From Ignavibacteriota bacterium (GTDB lineage Bacteria; Bacteroidota; Ignavibacteria; SZUA-365), in assembly GCA_016218045.1 (NCBI GenBank), contig JACRFB010000010.1:179544-243543 (forward strand): a DNA stretch of 64,000 bases, in the 5' to 3' direction. Shown piece after piece: positions 54,579 to 63,826 of this stretch. The position numbers and the translations under genes were made by a program. The notes beneath the pieces were generated by a model that saw nothing but the letters and a program-made list of their open reading frames with translations, searched no databases and was not told where the DNA came from. How positions within the stretch are numbered: position 1 is the stretch's first letter; each line of letters opens with the position of its first letter.

Positions 54579-54585
54579 ACCCACA

Positions 54586-55311
54586 ATGCTCGACATCCTC
54601 GCCTTCTCCCCCCACCCCGACGATGCGGAACTGTACTGCTCCGGTACGCTGCTGATGCTTCGGCGCGCGGGACACCGCATCGGCATAGCCGACCTGACAC
54701 GCGGTGAACTCAGCACGCGCGGCACGCTCGAAACACGCGCCGCCGAAACGGCCGCGGCGTCGAGGGTGCTGGGGCTCGACGCGCGCGTGAATCTCGATAT
54801 TCCCGACGGCGACATCGCGAATACGATGGAGAACCGCCTGCGTGTGATCCGTGTGCTGCGCGCCCTGCGCCCGCGCACGGTGCTGCTGCCCCCGGCCGAG
54901 GACCGGCATCCCGACCACCGCCACGCATCAACGCTGGTGCGCGACGCGTGTTTTGCGGCGGGGCTCGCGAGGATAGAGACAGAGGTCGATGGACACGCGC
55001 AGGACGCACACCGGCCGACGCTGCTCTTCACCTATCAAATGACCTGGGACACGGCGGCGGAATTGCTTGTGGATATCAGTCCCGTATTCGAGCAGAAACT
55101 GGAAGCCATCCGTTGTTACGCCACGCAATTCCATTCTGACTCGTCAAACGAAGGCCCGAAGACGTTTATCAGCACACCGGACTTCCTCGAAGCGATCATT
55201 GCCCGCTCGCGCCGTCTCGGATTTCTTATCGGCGCCGAACAAGCAGAAGGACTGTCGCCCCTGCAACCGTTCCGCGCGGAGATCGGCGGTCTTCTTTACA
55301 CGTTACAATAA
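54586..55311 (+). CDS. bshB1: Bacillithiol biosynthesis deacetylase BshB1
   Basis: 241-residue LmbE/PIG-L-type zinc deacetylase. Motif 1 is SPHPDDAELYCSGT (zinc ligands His and Asp), followed by the BshB1 signature IADLTRGELSTRGTLETRAAET, LDIPDGDI and the third zinc ligand in EDRHPDHRHAS. It removes the acetyl group from N-acetylglucosaminyl-malate in bacillithiol synthesis. bshA and bshC are not in the window. The end overlaps, on the opposite strand, a possible small secreted protein gene by 86 bases. Confidence 0.92.
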   Translation: MLDILAFSPHPDDAELYCSGTLLMLRRAGHRIGIADLTRGELSTRGTLETRAAETAAASRVLGLDARVNLDIPDGDIANTMENRLRVIRVLRALRPRTVLLPPAEDRHPDHRHASTLVRDACFAAGLARIETEVDGHAQDAHRPTLLFTYQMTWDTAAELLVDISPVFEQKLEAIRCYATQFHSDSSNEGPKTFISTPDFLEAIIARSRRLGFLIGAEQAEGLSPLQPFRAEIGGLLYTLQ

Positions 55312-55498
55312 TCACCTCGTCTCCTGTTTGTGTTAATATGGCCTTCTTGTAGTTACAACGACAGCGCATAATTACGGAAGTGTGTTCGGATCCGAGTCGA
55401 CCACCGCATCCATTTAGTGCCGGTTTTGCCGAGGCGTTGATGGAGTGGAAGGTGCATACCATAACAATCGCAACCAATGAGAATAGAAACTTTTTCAT
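55226..55498 (-). CDS. Small cysteine-containing secreted protein
   Basis: 90 residues with a signal peptide MKKFLFSLVAIVMVCTFHSINASA and, in the mature part, four cysteines (GCGG, RCRC and TCK) that could form disulfides. The start has a strong AGGAGG nine bases ahead, which argues for a real gene. It lies 34 bases after the T9SS protein on the same strand, so it may be co-transcribed. Its 3' end overlaps bshB1 antisense, so the last residues could be shorter if a frameshift is present. Function unknown. Confidence 0.6.
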   Translation of the reverse strand: MKKFLFSLVAIVMVCTFHSINASAKPALNGCGGRLGSEHTSVIMRCRCNYKKAILTQTGDEVIIVTCKEDRRSPRGTVAGATVLLLVRRR

Positions 55499-55532
55499 GG
55501 GATTTTTCCTCCTAATGGTACCAGGACATCTA

Positions 55533-56621
55533 TCACTTTATATAGATTACTTTTTGTGAAGCGATGATATTTCCATCTCTTGCTGCGATCTGTATTATGT
55601 AAGTTCCCGGTCCGATCGCTGAGAGGTCGAATGGAATGCTGTTGACACCCGCCGAACGCGCGCCGGTAAAAAATGTCGAGATCCATTTCCCGGCGATGGA
55701 ATACATTGAGAGTGTTATATACTCGTCAGAAGGCAGCGCGAAGCGAAGCATTCCTTTCGGGGACCGTGTCGGGTTTGGAAACGCGGTAATCATGTGCGAG
55801 GGAGAATGACCGGACACACGTCCGGCTCCGCTCTTCGCCAGCCCCATAAACGCACTCCATTTCGTGTTGCAGTTGAACTCGTCGAACACCGCGCAGGAAC
55901 TGTCGTTGGCGGTGTGCCAGTTTTTCATTTTCAACCGCAGGTAGACCGAATCCGGATTTCCCGCCGCTGCATATGATCCGAGAAAAACGGAGACCATTTC
56001 TACAGACATCGTATCCATGAAACCAAAAAACTTGGGGAATGTTCCAATCGGATAATTGTCCGCCCTGCAGATTCCGACACTGTCTATAGTAGCGAGCTTT
56101 GTATTATCCGATTTTCGCCACAATTCCAACATCCATGCAGTCGTGTCTGGAAGGCTGTACGTACTCGTCTCATAGTCCGAAACCGTCGCAATCACACGCA
56201 CCATTGAAAGACTCGCGGAGTCCGTCAGGAGAAACGGTTTTGAAACAATCACCGAATTCAGGTATCCGGCAGCCGCCTCAATTCCAGGCGATTCGTACTC
56301 GGTGGTCCAACCGATGAACAGACTATCCTGACCATAATATCCCGGAATACACAATTCCCCGTATGTACAGCGAGCAGCAATGGAATCGTACAGGGTCCCA
56401 AGTGAGCGATACTGATAGATTTGATCACAGATAAATTCCAGGGAATCATCCGCGGTGCCGATTAGGATGCTTCCGATGTGCGACGGTTCTTCCGACGAAC
56501 TGCCTTTCCGGTTCGCTCCGGACACCATGTCATCGAGTGCAACCGACGACAGGATAACGACGCTGATAAAAACGAGAAGGTGCGTGAAGCTGTGTCGATC
56601 ACGATCATGTCTGCTGCGCAT
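55533..56621 (-). CDS. Secreted protein with T9SS sorting tail
   Basis: 362 residues. The N terminus has a basic stretch and a hydrophobic segment (THLLVFISVVILSSVALDD) as signal or anchor. The middle is beta-rich with scattered cysteines (EFICDQIYQYRSL, ARCTYGELCIPGYYG, SSCAVFDEFNCNTKW). The last 75 residues (AFPNPTRSPKGMLRFALP, LSMYSIAGKWISTF, GTYIIQIAARDG, SQKVIYIK) are a type IX sorting domain. Its base composition is visibly more AT-rich than most neighbours. Substrate or role not recognised. Confidence 0.83.
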   Translation of the reverse strand: MRSRHDRDRHSFTHLLVFISVVILSSVALDDMVSGANRKGSSSEEPSHIGSILIGTADDSLEFICDQIYQYRSLGTLYDSIAARCTYGELCIPGYYGQDSLFIGWTTEYESPGIEAAAGYLNSVIVSKPFLLTDSASLSMVRVIATVSDYETSTYSLPDTTAWMLELWRKSDNTKLATIDSVGICRADNYPIGTFPKFFGFMDTMSVEMVSVFLGSYAAAGNPDSVYLRLKMKNWHTANDSSCAVFDEFNCNTKWSAFMGLAKSGAGRVSGHSPSHMITAFPNPTRSPKGMLRFALPSDEYITLSMYSIAGKWISTFFTGARSAGVNSIPFDLSAIGPGTYIIQIAARDGNIIASQKVIYIK

Positions 56622-56913
56622 GGGATGTACTCCTCACCATGAAGTGAAGCTCATTGCCGCTGTAGGGTCTCTATTTCGATACATCTTTCGGATGGGCCGT
56701 GCAAACGAAGCGCACTTTCATCACGGACGGGTGTTTCTCAGAGTACATCAAACCAATTCATTGGAGATATGACCACAGAACACAACAAATCGGATTCATG
56801 GCACGTTCTGGAAGTATTCGCTCCCGCGAATACATAAGAACATAAAAAAAAAACACCAATGTCAAGAGAGAACGGCGAAACCCAAAAAATATTCTTCCTT
56901 CTGGAGAAGATAC
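56622..56913. other. AT-rich intergenic region without recognised feature
   Basis: 292 bases upstream of the T9SS gene. It includes a run of ten A near 56845 and a TTGACA-like hexamer on the minus strand, but no convincing paired promoter elements, repeat or RNA. Confidence 0.4.
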
Positions 56914-57306
56914 CTACGTCACATCGTCGTCATAAAAACGGTGCTCGAGTTCGTCGGCGACGGCGGCCATTTCCTGCAGAATGGGGGCACACTCGCGGAC
57001 GGACGTATCACCGAGCTCGAACGTGGCGATGAGCACGAGTTGATTCTCCGGCAGCAAGGCAACACGGGCATGGCGGAGCCGCGCGTTGAGTTCCAGCAGC
57101 GCGAGCGCATCGATCGCGGCGGTATACTCGCCGATCTTTGTGTAGAGCATGCCGACACGCGCGCCGCGTATGCCTCCCACCTTTCCGTAGATGACCTGCC
57201 GCCTGCCGTCCGGCAACGGGATCTCGATCGAACTCAGCGCCCCCGCGCGGCGATACACGCCGGAGGAGAACAGCGAGACCTGATGCAACATTTCGTGGAC
57301 GGTCAT
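56914..57306 (-). CDS. Small hypothetical protein
   Basis: 130 residues, soluble, alternating helices and strands (LSSIEIPLPDGRRQVIYGKVGGI, YTKIGEYTAAIDALALLELNARLRHARVALLPENQLVLIATFELGD). The pattern of a short helix, strands and a last helix with conserved-looking NQLVLIA recalls type III secretion chaperone-like (YbjN/CesT) folds, a weak resemblance only. It is the next gene downstream of the PASTA protein, 42 bases after its stop. Confidence 0.68.
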   Translation of the reverse strand: MTVHEMLHQVSLFSSGVYRRAGALSSIEIPLPDGRRQVIYGKVGGIRGARVGMLYTKIGEYTAAIDALALLELNARLRHARVALLPENQLVLIATFELGDTSVRECAPILQEMAAVADELEHRFYDDDVT

Positions 57307-57348
57307 GCTCGGAGCGGCGAGGGAGTCAAAAACGTCTATCTAAGAAAC

Positions 57349-58086
57349 TCAGTGTGACACGATGAGATCGATGGGACTGCCGGAATCGACCTTGTCGCCC
57401 GGTTGCGGCGATTGCCCGACTACTGTGTTGGGCACAAGCGTGCGGCTTGCCTTCGAGGAGATGGCCCCGACTCGAAGCCCCGACTCGGTGAGTCGTTTCT
57501 GCGCTTCATCGAGACTGAGTCCCACCACATTGGGCACGTCGATCTGCACCATCTCGGGTCCACCGCTGACGGTGATATCGATACGATGCGCCTTGGAGAC
57601 GCGGCGACCCGCGGGCACGGACTGCGCAACGACCGTTTCGGCGGGCAGATCCGAGGGCATGGTTGAGACGAGGCCGACTGTGAGATCGAGCTGCTCGAGT
57701 GTGATCTTGGCATCACGCAAGGAACGGCCGCGAAGATTCGGGACGGCGATCTGCGCCACGCCGCCGCTCACGGTGAGATACACATTGCGCCCTTCGCGCA
57801 CGATGTTGCGCGGGGTCGGGTTCTGGAATACGATGCGGCCGGGCTTCACCTTGTCGCTCGCGGTCGTGTCGGTGACCACGGCCTGCAGTCCGCGCGCTTC
57901 GAGCGTCTGCCACGCTTCGTTCAGCGGCATGCCCACAACATTCGGCACGTCGATCTCGCCGCGCCAGTGCACCATCCAGGGGAGGAAAAACATGTCGGCC
58001 AGCAGCATGAGCAGCAGCAGTCCGGTCCCCGCCACATAGATGCGTGTTGCTGTGCGGGAACTGAGGAACTGTCGGAAAGTTGTCAT
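57349..58086 (-). CDS. Membrane-anchored protein with three PASTA domains
   Basis: 245 residues. One membrane helix at about 20-40 (IYVAGTGLLLLMLLADMFF) is followed by three PASTA repeats: IDVPNVVGMPLNEAWQTLEARGL, IAVPNLRGRSLRDAKITLEQLDL and IDVPNVVGLSLDEAQKRLTESGL. PASTA domains bind peptidoglycan fragments or beta-lactams in serine/threonine kinases and penicillin-binding proteins; here there is no catalytic domain, so it may be a stand-alone cell-wall sensor or scaffold. The start at 58086 replaces a longer in-frame start that lacks a signal. Confidence 0.92.
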   Translation of the reverse strand: MTTFRQFLSSRTATRIYVAGTGLLLLMLLADMFFLPWMVHWRGEIDVPNVVGMPLNEAWQTLEARGLQAVVTDTTASDKVKPGRIVFQNPTPRNIVREGRNVYLTVSGGVAQIAVPNLRGRSLRDAKITLEQLDLTVGLVSTMPSDLPAETVVAQSVPAGRRVSKAHRIDITVSGGPEMVQIDVPNVVGLSLDEAQKRLTESGLRVGAISSKASRTLVPNTVVGQSPQPGDKVDSGSPIDLIVSH

Positions 58087-58221
58087 TGGGGCTGGGGCAT
58101 GAAATGATCGATGAAAATACACCCGTCCCCACAAAGGAAAAAGGCGGCGCACATGGAGGTGACGCCTCGAGGCCGCGGCGCAACACCGCCGCGGGATTGC
58201 GTGCGCGACCGCGGGAGTTGG

Positions 58222-60612
58222 TCAGCGGAGCAGCAGCCGCGCGGGAAGTCCTCCGCCGTCGCCGCGCAGGAGCGTGAGAAGATACAGTCCCGGCGCCAGG
58301 GACTGTGTGGGAAGTTCGATGCGGCCGCGGCCGCCATACTGTGCGTGCAAGGTCTGCGTGCGGCCGAGCGCGTCGCTGATGCGGAGATACACAACGGATC
58401 CGTCCATGCCGCGTGTATCCGCTTCGGGAAAGACAACGGTCACGACGTCCCCGCGCTGCGCGGGATTCGGAAACAGCATCGGACCCGCCGACACGGGAAG
58501 CGGGACTTCGTCGGTGCCGACCGCGTCGATACGATATTCCCTCACCAGTGCCGTGAGCGGCTCGGAAACAAACAGTCGGCTGCGCAGCGCATCGAAGGCG
58601 CAGGCGGGTGTTCCTCCGCCGGCGGGAAACAACGTATATCGATGCGTCCGCCTCATATCCCCGCGCGCATAAATATTCAGCCGAATCGAATCGGCATCGA
58701 TGGCCAGGCCGAAGAGACGGCGCCCGTCGGCCGTCGCTCCCGTGACGCGCGTGAGTTCCGGCAGCAGGCGCGGCGGGAACTCGAAGTCGGATTGTTCGAA
58801 CAGCAATCCGGCCACAAACAGGCGCTGCGCGGCGACGTCGACATAGAGCAGGTCCTCGTCGTTCACCGCGGCGCTCCAATCGGCCGTAGCGAGTGAAACC
58901 TCGCGAAGGAAGCGGCCGTCGTTCATGGAGTACACATTGAGGATACGCGCTTCGGTGCGGAGCACAACAAACAGTCCCGCCCACGGAAGCAACGCGCCCT
59001 GCAGGCGGCCGGGACGGCGCGTCGCGGCGAAGGAAAAACCGTCGACGGCGCCGGTGTGCAGCACCTGTTGCGCACGCGTGTCGATAAGCGTCCAGGCCTC
59101 GTGTTCGGGGAGGCAGACAAGCGCGAGCCCGCGTCCCTCGTCGTACGCGAGATGGGCAAGATCGCCCGTGCGTCCGTCCTGCGGATGCGCGCGTCTGACG
59201 GTCGCGACATGCGGCGAGGCGGGATCGACGAAGCGCAGCGCGCTTTCGCCGTGGGCCAGCGCCAGCAGGCGCCTGCCGGCCGCGTCAAAACCGAGACCCG
59301 AGACCCGCGCCGCGCCGTGCAGCATATCGACAGCGCCGGCGGCGAGGCGGAGCCGCAACACACCGTCGCCCTCGCCGAGGCGGTCGGCCGCGTACAGTTC
59401 CTCGCGGTCGGAATCGTAGCAGAGGACGTCCGCGCTTTCCCCCGGATCGGCCACCGCTATCACGGAGCAGCTCACACAATCATACAAAAGGATCCGATTC
59501 TCTTCTTCCGACGAAAAGACGAGGCGCGCCAGACGCTGGTCGGCGGCGACATGCCGCAGTCCGGCACCCACAAGAATCGAATCGCGCGAGAAGTCGGCCA
59601 GCGACACGCGGTGCACTTTGCCGCTCTGTACGTGGCGGGTTTCGTCGAATTGTCCCGACGCATCCACCACATAGAGCGTGTTTGTGGCCACACACACGGC
59701 GGCGTCGGCGATGCCGCCGGGAAATTGGACGGCGCGTTCCAGCAGTCCCGTCGCGGCGAACACATGGGCGGTAGTCGGTCCGATCGCAACGAGCCGCTGG
59801 TCGTGCGGAAGATAGAGGAAATCACGCGCGGGCTCCGCGCTGCGTGTCATGCGCGCGCGCAGCAGCGCATGCGGCTGCTGCGAATACAGCGCCTGCACGT
59901 GGATGCGCCCGTTGACCAGATCACGCGAAAGCACAAGCAGTTCGGCGCGCGACGAATCGAAGTGCAGCGCGCCCGCGTTCATCGCGGTGGATGTGAGAAG
60001 CGAATCCATCTGGCGCAGCGAGGTGCCGTCGAGCACACGTATCAGCGGTGTTCCATCCGACACGAAGACGCGGTTGCGCGCAACATCCACCGCGACACCC
60101 GCCACGGGCGCGCCGCTCCGCGCTTCGTACATCGCCATCGGTGAGCCGGACGTGCTGCCCACACCCACAAGGCGTTTCTCGCCGAGATGGCCGCGCAACA
60201 GCAACATCCATCCTGTCGGATTCACGGCGATGGATGCCTGCGCCGCGTCGCCCGTCTCGTTCCAGGGCAGCGATCGGGCGATACGGCCGTCGGTCATGTC
60301 GACAACAGTCAGGCGTCCGCCGACACCCATGGGAACATACGCGAGATGCCGCGACTCGTCGACGGCGATATCGCCGGGGACCAGCGCGTTGGGCCAGACG
60401 TTGCCACGCAGCGCGTTGAGATCGAACACCCGCGACGGCGCGAGCTGCTGTGCGAAACCGGCTGTACACATTATCACGCACACACACAGCACACGCAGGA
60501 GCAGGCGTAACGGTGCCGCGCTGCGCCGCGGGTACAATGCCGCCGGGCGCGGCGGACGGGGTGAAATCCCCCGCCCGTCTGCGCCCGGGAATTGTGTGTC
60601 GTAATGTGTCAT
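58222..60612 (-). CDS. Secreted beta-propeller-like protein with T9SS tail
   Basis: About 796 residues. After an N-terminal signal region (PLRLLLRVLCVCVIMCTAGFAQQ) come repeated blades of a YVTN/NHL-like propeller, e.g. GDIAVDESRHLAYVPMGVGGRLTVVDMTDGRI and ADAAVCVATNTLYVVDASGQFDE. The last ~80 residues (LFPNPAQRGDVVTVVFPEAD, RISDALGRTQTLHAQ, PGLYLLTLLRGDGG) form a type IX sorting domain. The start is uncertain: 60612 (ATG) and a longer GTG at 60654 are both possible, neither with a clear ribosome site. Follows the Omp28-like gene on the same strand. Confidence 0.82.
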   Translation of the reverse strand: MTHYDTQFPGADGRGISPRPPRPAALYPRRSAAPLRLLLRVLCVCVIMCTAGFAQQLAPSRVFDLNALRGNVWPNALVPGDIAVDESRHLAYVPMGVGGRLTVVDMTDGRIARSLPWNETGDAAQASIAVNPTGWMLLLRGHLGEKRLVGVGSTSGSPMAMYEARSGAPVAGVAVDVARNRVFVSDGTPLIRVLDGTSLRQMDSLLTSTAMNAGALHFDSSRAELLVLSRDLVNGRIHVQALYSQQPHALLRARMTRSAEPARDFLYLPHDQRLVAIGPTTAHVFAATGLLERAVQFPGGIADAAVCVATNTLYVVDASGQFDETRHVQSGKVHRVSLADFSRDSILVGAGLRHVAADQRLARLVFSSEEENRILLYDCVSCSVIAVADPGESADVLCYDSDREELYAADRLGEGDGVLRLRLAAGAVDMLHGAARVSGLGFDAAGRRLLALAHGESALRFVDPASPHVATVRRAHPQDGRTGDLAHLAYDEGRGLALVCLPEHEAWTLIDTRAQQVLHTGAVDGFSFAATRRPGRLQGALLPWAGLFVVLRTEARILNVYSMNDGRFLREVSLATADWSAAVNDEDLLYVDVAAQRLFVAGLLFEQSDFEFPPRLLPELTRVTGATADGRRLFGLAIDADSIRLNIYARGDMRRTHRYTLFPAGGGTPACAFDALRSRLFVSEPLTALVREYRIDAVGTDEVPLPVSAGPMLFPNPAQRGDVVTVVFPEADTRGMDGSVVYLRISDALGRTQTLHAQYGGRGRIELPTQSLAPGLYLLTLLRGDGGGLPARLLLR

Positions 60613-60676
60613 GAGGTACTGAACCACCATGTGCCGCAACTCAGGGTCCGGCACAGCGGCATGGAGAAAAGGAGCG

Positions 60677-62686
60677 TTACCGCGTCACGTGCAGCATGGT
60701 GCTCTGCGCGCGGCCGCCGGCGGTCACATGCAGCATGTAGGAACCTTCGGCGAGTTTTGATGCATCGAAGCCGAGTGTTGTTGTGCCCGCGGGAAGTTCA
60801 CGCTCGCCGAGCATGGACACGAGACGGCCGGTCATGTCGTACAGAGCCAGACGCACCGTGGCGGCTGCGTCGAGCGCAACCGGCACAGACCACGCCGTGG
60901 AGACGGGATTCGGGTGCACGGAAATTGCAAGTCCGCTCGGTGCGGCGGGCAGATCGCCGGTGCCGGTGGGTCCGAGCAGCCACTCGATACCGCGGCGCAG
61001 AATCTCGCCGCGTGTCACGACGGCGCTGATGCCCTCGATGCCGAGTCCGAAATACAGCAACTTGCTGCGCGAATTCTCCCAGCGGAACGCCGCGACGTCG
61101 GTGGTGGTGCCGTAGAAAAACACGGGCACACCGCCGTCACGCGGACGCAGCACGTCGGGCGTGTCCTGATTGGTCACCGCAACATTGTAGGCCACGTTGA
61201 TGCCGTTGCCGACGGGATCGCCGGGCGCGCCGATGATGTTGGTCGCCGCGTGATCGTCGGCTATATAATCCGCATGGAGGTAATTATTCAGGAACGGCAC
61301 GTCCATGTACCAGCCCGAGGTCGAGGAGGCCGGATCTGCAAGGCCCCACGCGATTTCCGCTCCGAGCAGGAAGAGGCGCGGCGCGGGACCATCGAGATAG
61401 CTCTTCAGCACGGTGACGTCGCTCTGGCTCAGCACATTCTTCCCTACTTCCCACAGCACTGTCGGGAAGGTCTTCAGGTCGAGCACGTTTTCATCGCCGG
61501 GCTCCACCATGGCGTAGGTGTACGTGTTGCGCTCCATGCCCGACTGGTAGGCCGTGGCGATGGCGGCGTTGCCCTCGTCCTTGACAAGTACGAGTGTTGT
61601 GATGTCGCGCGCATAGAGGCGGAACGGCACATGGCCCGAACCGCCGAACGGTCCGCGCACAGTCACCACGGCCTTGCCGAGGCGGTTCTTGGAGGCGACG
61701 GGGATGATCTTCAGATCGAGGTTGGTCACAACGTCTTTTTCAAGGGCGATTTTTGCAGGCGGTGTGACGGCATTGCCGTTCACGGTGAGTTCGACACTCC
61801 AGCCCGTCGGCAGCGTCTTCTCCACATCCACCGTGTACTCGCCCGCGATGGCCGACGACAGTGTGGCGTTAAACAGACCGGGCTGATCCTCCCTGGCCGT
61901 CACCTGCGCCTGGGCGCTGGTGTTCATTTCGAGATGGACGCGGTCGGTACCTGCCTGCAGCACTTCCTTGGTTGCGTCGTCCTGCACGAAGGCGACGATA
62001 TACATTTCCGACGCCGTCCATGCCGTGTCGTACGTAAACGACTGGTTGAACGTGCGTGTGTCGTTCGCCGCCAGCGAAAACGTCGTGCCGAGATGATCCG
62101 GCAGCATTTTACGGGCGATGTACATGAATTCCTTCTCGCCGTTGGTGCCCGCATTGGCGTAGTAGTGATACCCTTCTGTTACGGCGATATGCAGTTTCTT
62201 GTTTGTGAGTTCGGCGGTGCTCGACACGGTCACTGCCACGTCGACATTCGATCCGTTCACCGTTTCCGTGACGCCGATGGTAATGGGCGACAAACCCTGC
62301 GCCTTCGCGAGTTCGTTGTTGATCGCCGTGGTGTCGGACGGTGCGCCGTTCCATCCACCCGTCACCTTGGTCGGGAAACGTCCGTTGACCGTGATGGTGG
62401 GCACACCGTTGATGGCATAGTACGTCACGATGCGGCCGGTGTGCATCGCCGTGTTGGCGGAGTACATCACGTCGCGGCCGGGCCACGACGCGTGATACAC
62501 GAGGGGAATCACCCGCGACATTATATGCGGTTTCACGAGATATTTCTCGAAGGTGGGATTCTCACGCGCGCACGGCGGGCAGCTCGCGTTGGTGCCCTCC
62601 TCGATAAGTGTCATACGCTTCGACTGCGCAAAAGCCATCGACGACGCCAGAATGAGAAGGAGCAACAGGGTAGACAACGCTTTCAT
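60677..62686 (-). CDS. Omp28-like secreted protein with T9SS tail
   Basis: 669 residues. A signal peptide (MKALSTLLLLLILASSMAFAQ) is followed by a thioredoxin-like region of the Omp28 family with the CPPC motif in EEGTNASCPPCARENPTFEKYL. Omp28 is a Porphyromonas surface protein; the CXXC suggests redox or metal binding. Further beta domains follow, one with GEYTVDVEKTLPTGWSVELTVNG. The type IX sorting domain at the end (VHPNPVSTAWSVPVALDA, LYDMTGRLVSMLGE, GSYMLHVTAGGR) is clear. AGGAG eight bases before ATG 62686 fixes the start. Confidence 0.9.
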   Translation of the reverse strand: MKALSTLLLLLILASSMAFAQSKRMTLIEEGTNASCPPCARENPTFEKYLVKPHIMSRVIPLVYHASWPGRDVMYSANTAMHTGRIVTYYAINGVPTITVNGRFPTKVTGGWNGAPSDTTAINNELAKAQGLSPITIGVTETVNGSNVDVAVTVSSTAELTNKKLHIAVTEGYHYYANAGTNGEKEFMYIARKMLPDHLGTTFSLAANDTRTFNQSFTYDTAWTASEMYIVAFVQDDATKEVLQAGTDRVHLEMNTSAQAQVTAREDQPGLFNATLSSAIAGEYTVDVEKTLPTGWSVELTVNGNAVTPPAKIALEKDVVTNLDLKIIPVASKNRLGKAVVTVRGPFGGSGHVPFRLYARDITTLVLVKDEGNAAIATAYQSGMERNTYTYAMVEPGDENVLDLKTFPTVLWEVGKNVLSQSDVTVLKSYLDGPAPRLFLLGAEIAWGLADPASSTSGWYMDVPFLNNYLHADYIADDHAATNIIGAPGDPVGNGINVAYNVAVTNQDTPDVLRPRDGGVPVFFYGTTTDVAAFRWENSRSKLLYFGLGIEGISAVVTRGEILRRGIEWLLGPTGTGDLPAAPSGLAISVHPNPVSTAWSVPVALDAAATVRLALYDMTGRLVSMLGERELPAGTTTLGFDASKLAEGSYMLHVTAGGRAQSTMLHVTR

Positions 62687-62842
62687 AGTGATACTCCTGA
62701 TAGAACGGAGAGGAAGGGGGAAAAACGAATCTACGGGAATCCCGCAGCGGGCGCAATGGCAAACACAGGCGCCGTCGCGCGCGTCCACGATGGTGTTTGA
62801 CAGGGCCGCGCAGGCCGTGTCGGAGTTGATGACGCCCGTGTG

Positions 62843-63763
62843 TTACCGCTTCACGAGCACGGATGCCACGGCGCGGTGATCACCCGCGGTGAGATGAATG
62901 AAATAGATGCCGGGCGACAGATGACCGAGGTGGAGCGGGAGCAGATGAGAGCCGGCCGCGTGATCGCTGCGCGCGGATGCGGCGCAGGGTCTGCCGGAAA
63001 TATCGAGCACGTCGATCGATACTGATGCGGCCTCCGGAAGTGTCAGACCAAGCATCGCACGATCCGACACGGGGTGCGGCAGGACGCTCAGCCGAAGGGA
63101 TGGCCGCGCCGCATCGCCGGTCGCGATCCGCAACACCTGCGACAGTTCGGTCGTGCCGTCGGTATCCACCTGCAGGAGACGATATGCGGCCGTGCCGCTG
63201 GCATCGAAGGGTCCGCGGTCGATAAAAGAGTAGTCGGTCCTGAAACTGCGCGTGCCGTTCCCCAGCACGAATCCGATATCCTCGAAGCGGCCGGCCTGTT
63301 CACGCTGCACATGGAAACCGGTGTTGTTGCGTTCGGATTCGGTACGCCAGGAGAGCGCGACACCCGACGGCGTCCACACCGCTGAAAATGCGCTCAGTTC
63401 CACGGGCAGGGGCACGCCGTTTCCCTTTAAAATCACCTCCACCGGAGCGCCGGGGAAATTTCCGTCGACGATCATGGTATCGATGCGCTGCCCGAGCATC
63501 GACGGGGCGAAACGAATGATAATGCTGTGTGTGGCGTTCGGCTGCACCGTGACGGGCGCGCCTCCCGATACGACGGAATAATCGCTCGGGCGCCCGCGCA
63601 TCTTGATGGCGTTGATGGTGATCGGGAGCGGAAGTGTATTCGTCACGGAGAACGAGGAATCCCGCGTCCGTGTCAACTGCACGTTTCCGAAATCAACTTC
63701 CTGCGCCACCATCGGCAGCGCGATGCACACAAACAGTAATCCGACGAGCGGGAGGCGTCTCAT
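62843..63763 (-). CDS. Secreted Ig-like protein with T9SS tail
   Basis: 306 residues. Signal peptide PLVGLLFVCIALPMVAQ. An N-terminal domain (about 20-120) resembles choice-of-anchor / ASPM-SPD2-Hydin folds (VDFGNVQLTRTRDSSFSVTNTLPLPITINAIKM, TIIIRFAPSMLGQRIDTMIVDG). A middle domain includes LPVELSAFSAVWTPSGVALSWRTESERNNTGFHVQRE, a segment seen widely in T9SS proteins. The C-terminal sorting domain (VLPHPVSDRAMLGLTLPE, VLDISGRPCAAS, GIYFIHLTAGDH) follows. Start at ATG 63763, with GGAAAG ahead. Confidence 0.88.
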   Translation of the reverse strand: MRRLPLVGLLFVCIALPMVAQEVDFGNVQLTRTRDSSFSVTNTLPLPITINAIKMRGRPSDYSVVSGGAPVTVQPNATHSIIIRFAPSMLGQRIDTMIVDGNFPGAPVEVILKGNGVPLPVELSAFSAVWTPSGVALSWRTESERNNTGFHVQREQAGRFEDIGFVLGNGTRSFRTDYSFIDRGPFDASGTAAYRLLQVDTDGTTELSQVLRIATGDAARPSLRLSVLPHPVSDRAMLGLTLPEAASVSIDVLDISGRPCAASARSDHAAGSHLLPLHLGHLSPGIYFIHLTAGDHRAVASVLVKR

Positions 63764-63826
63764 GTGTCTTTCCGTCATTCGTGAATACGGAAATGTACTC
63801 ACCGGCCGCGAGTATGCCAACGGCAG

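Noticed and set aside
57713..58984. A 423-codon minus-strand frame spanning the PASTA and propeller genes
   Set aside because: It crosses two real genes in a different frame and has Arg-rich nonsense composition.
60914..62800. A 628-codon plus-strand open frame opposite the Omp28-like gene
   Set aside because: Composition of His/Arg/Val typical of an antisense frame; the minus-strand gene has a signal peptide, CPPC and a T9SS tail.
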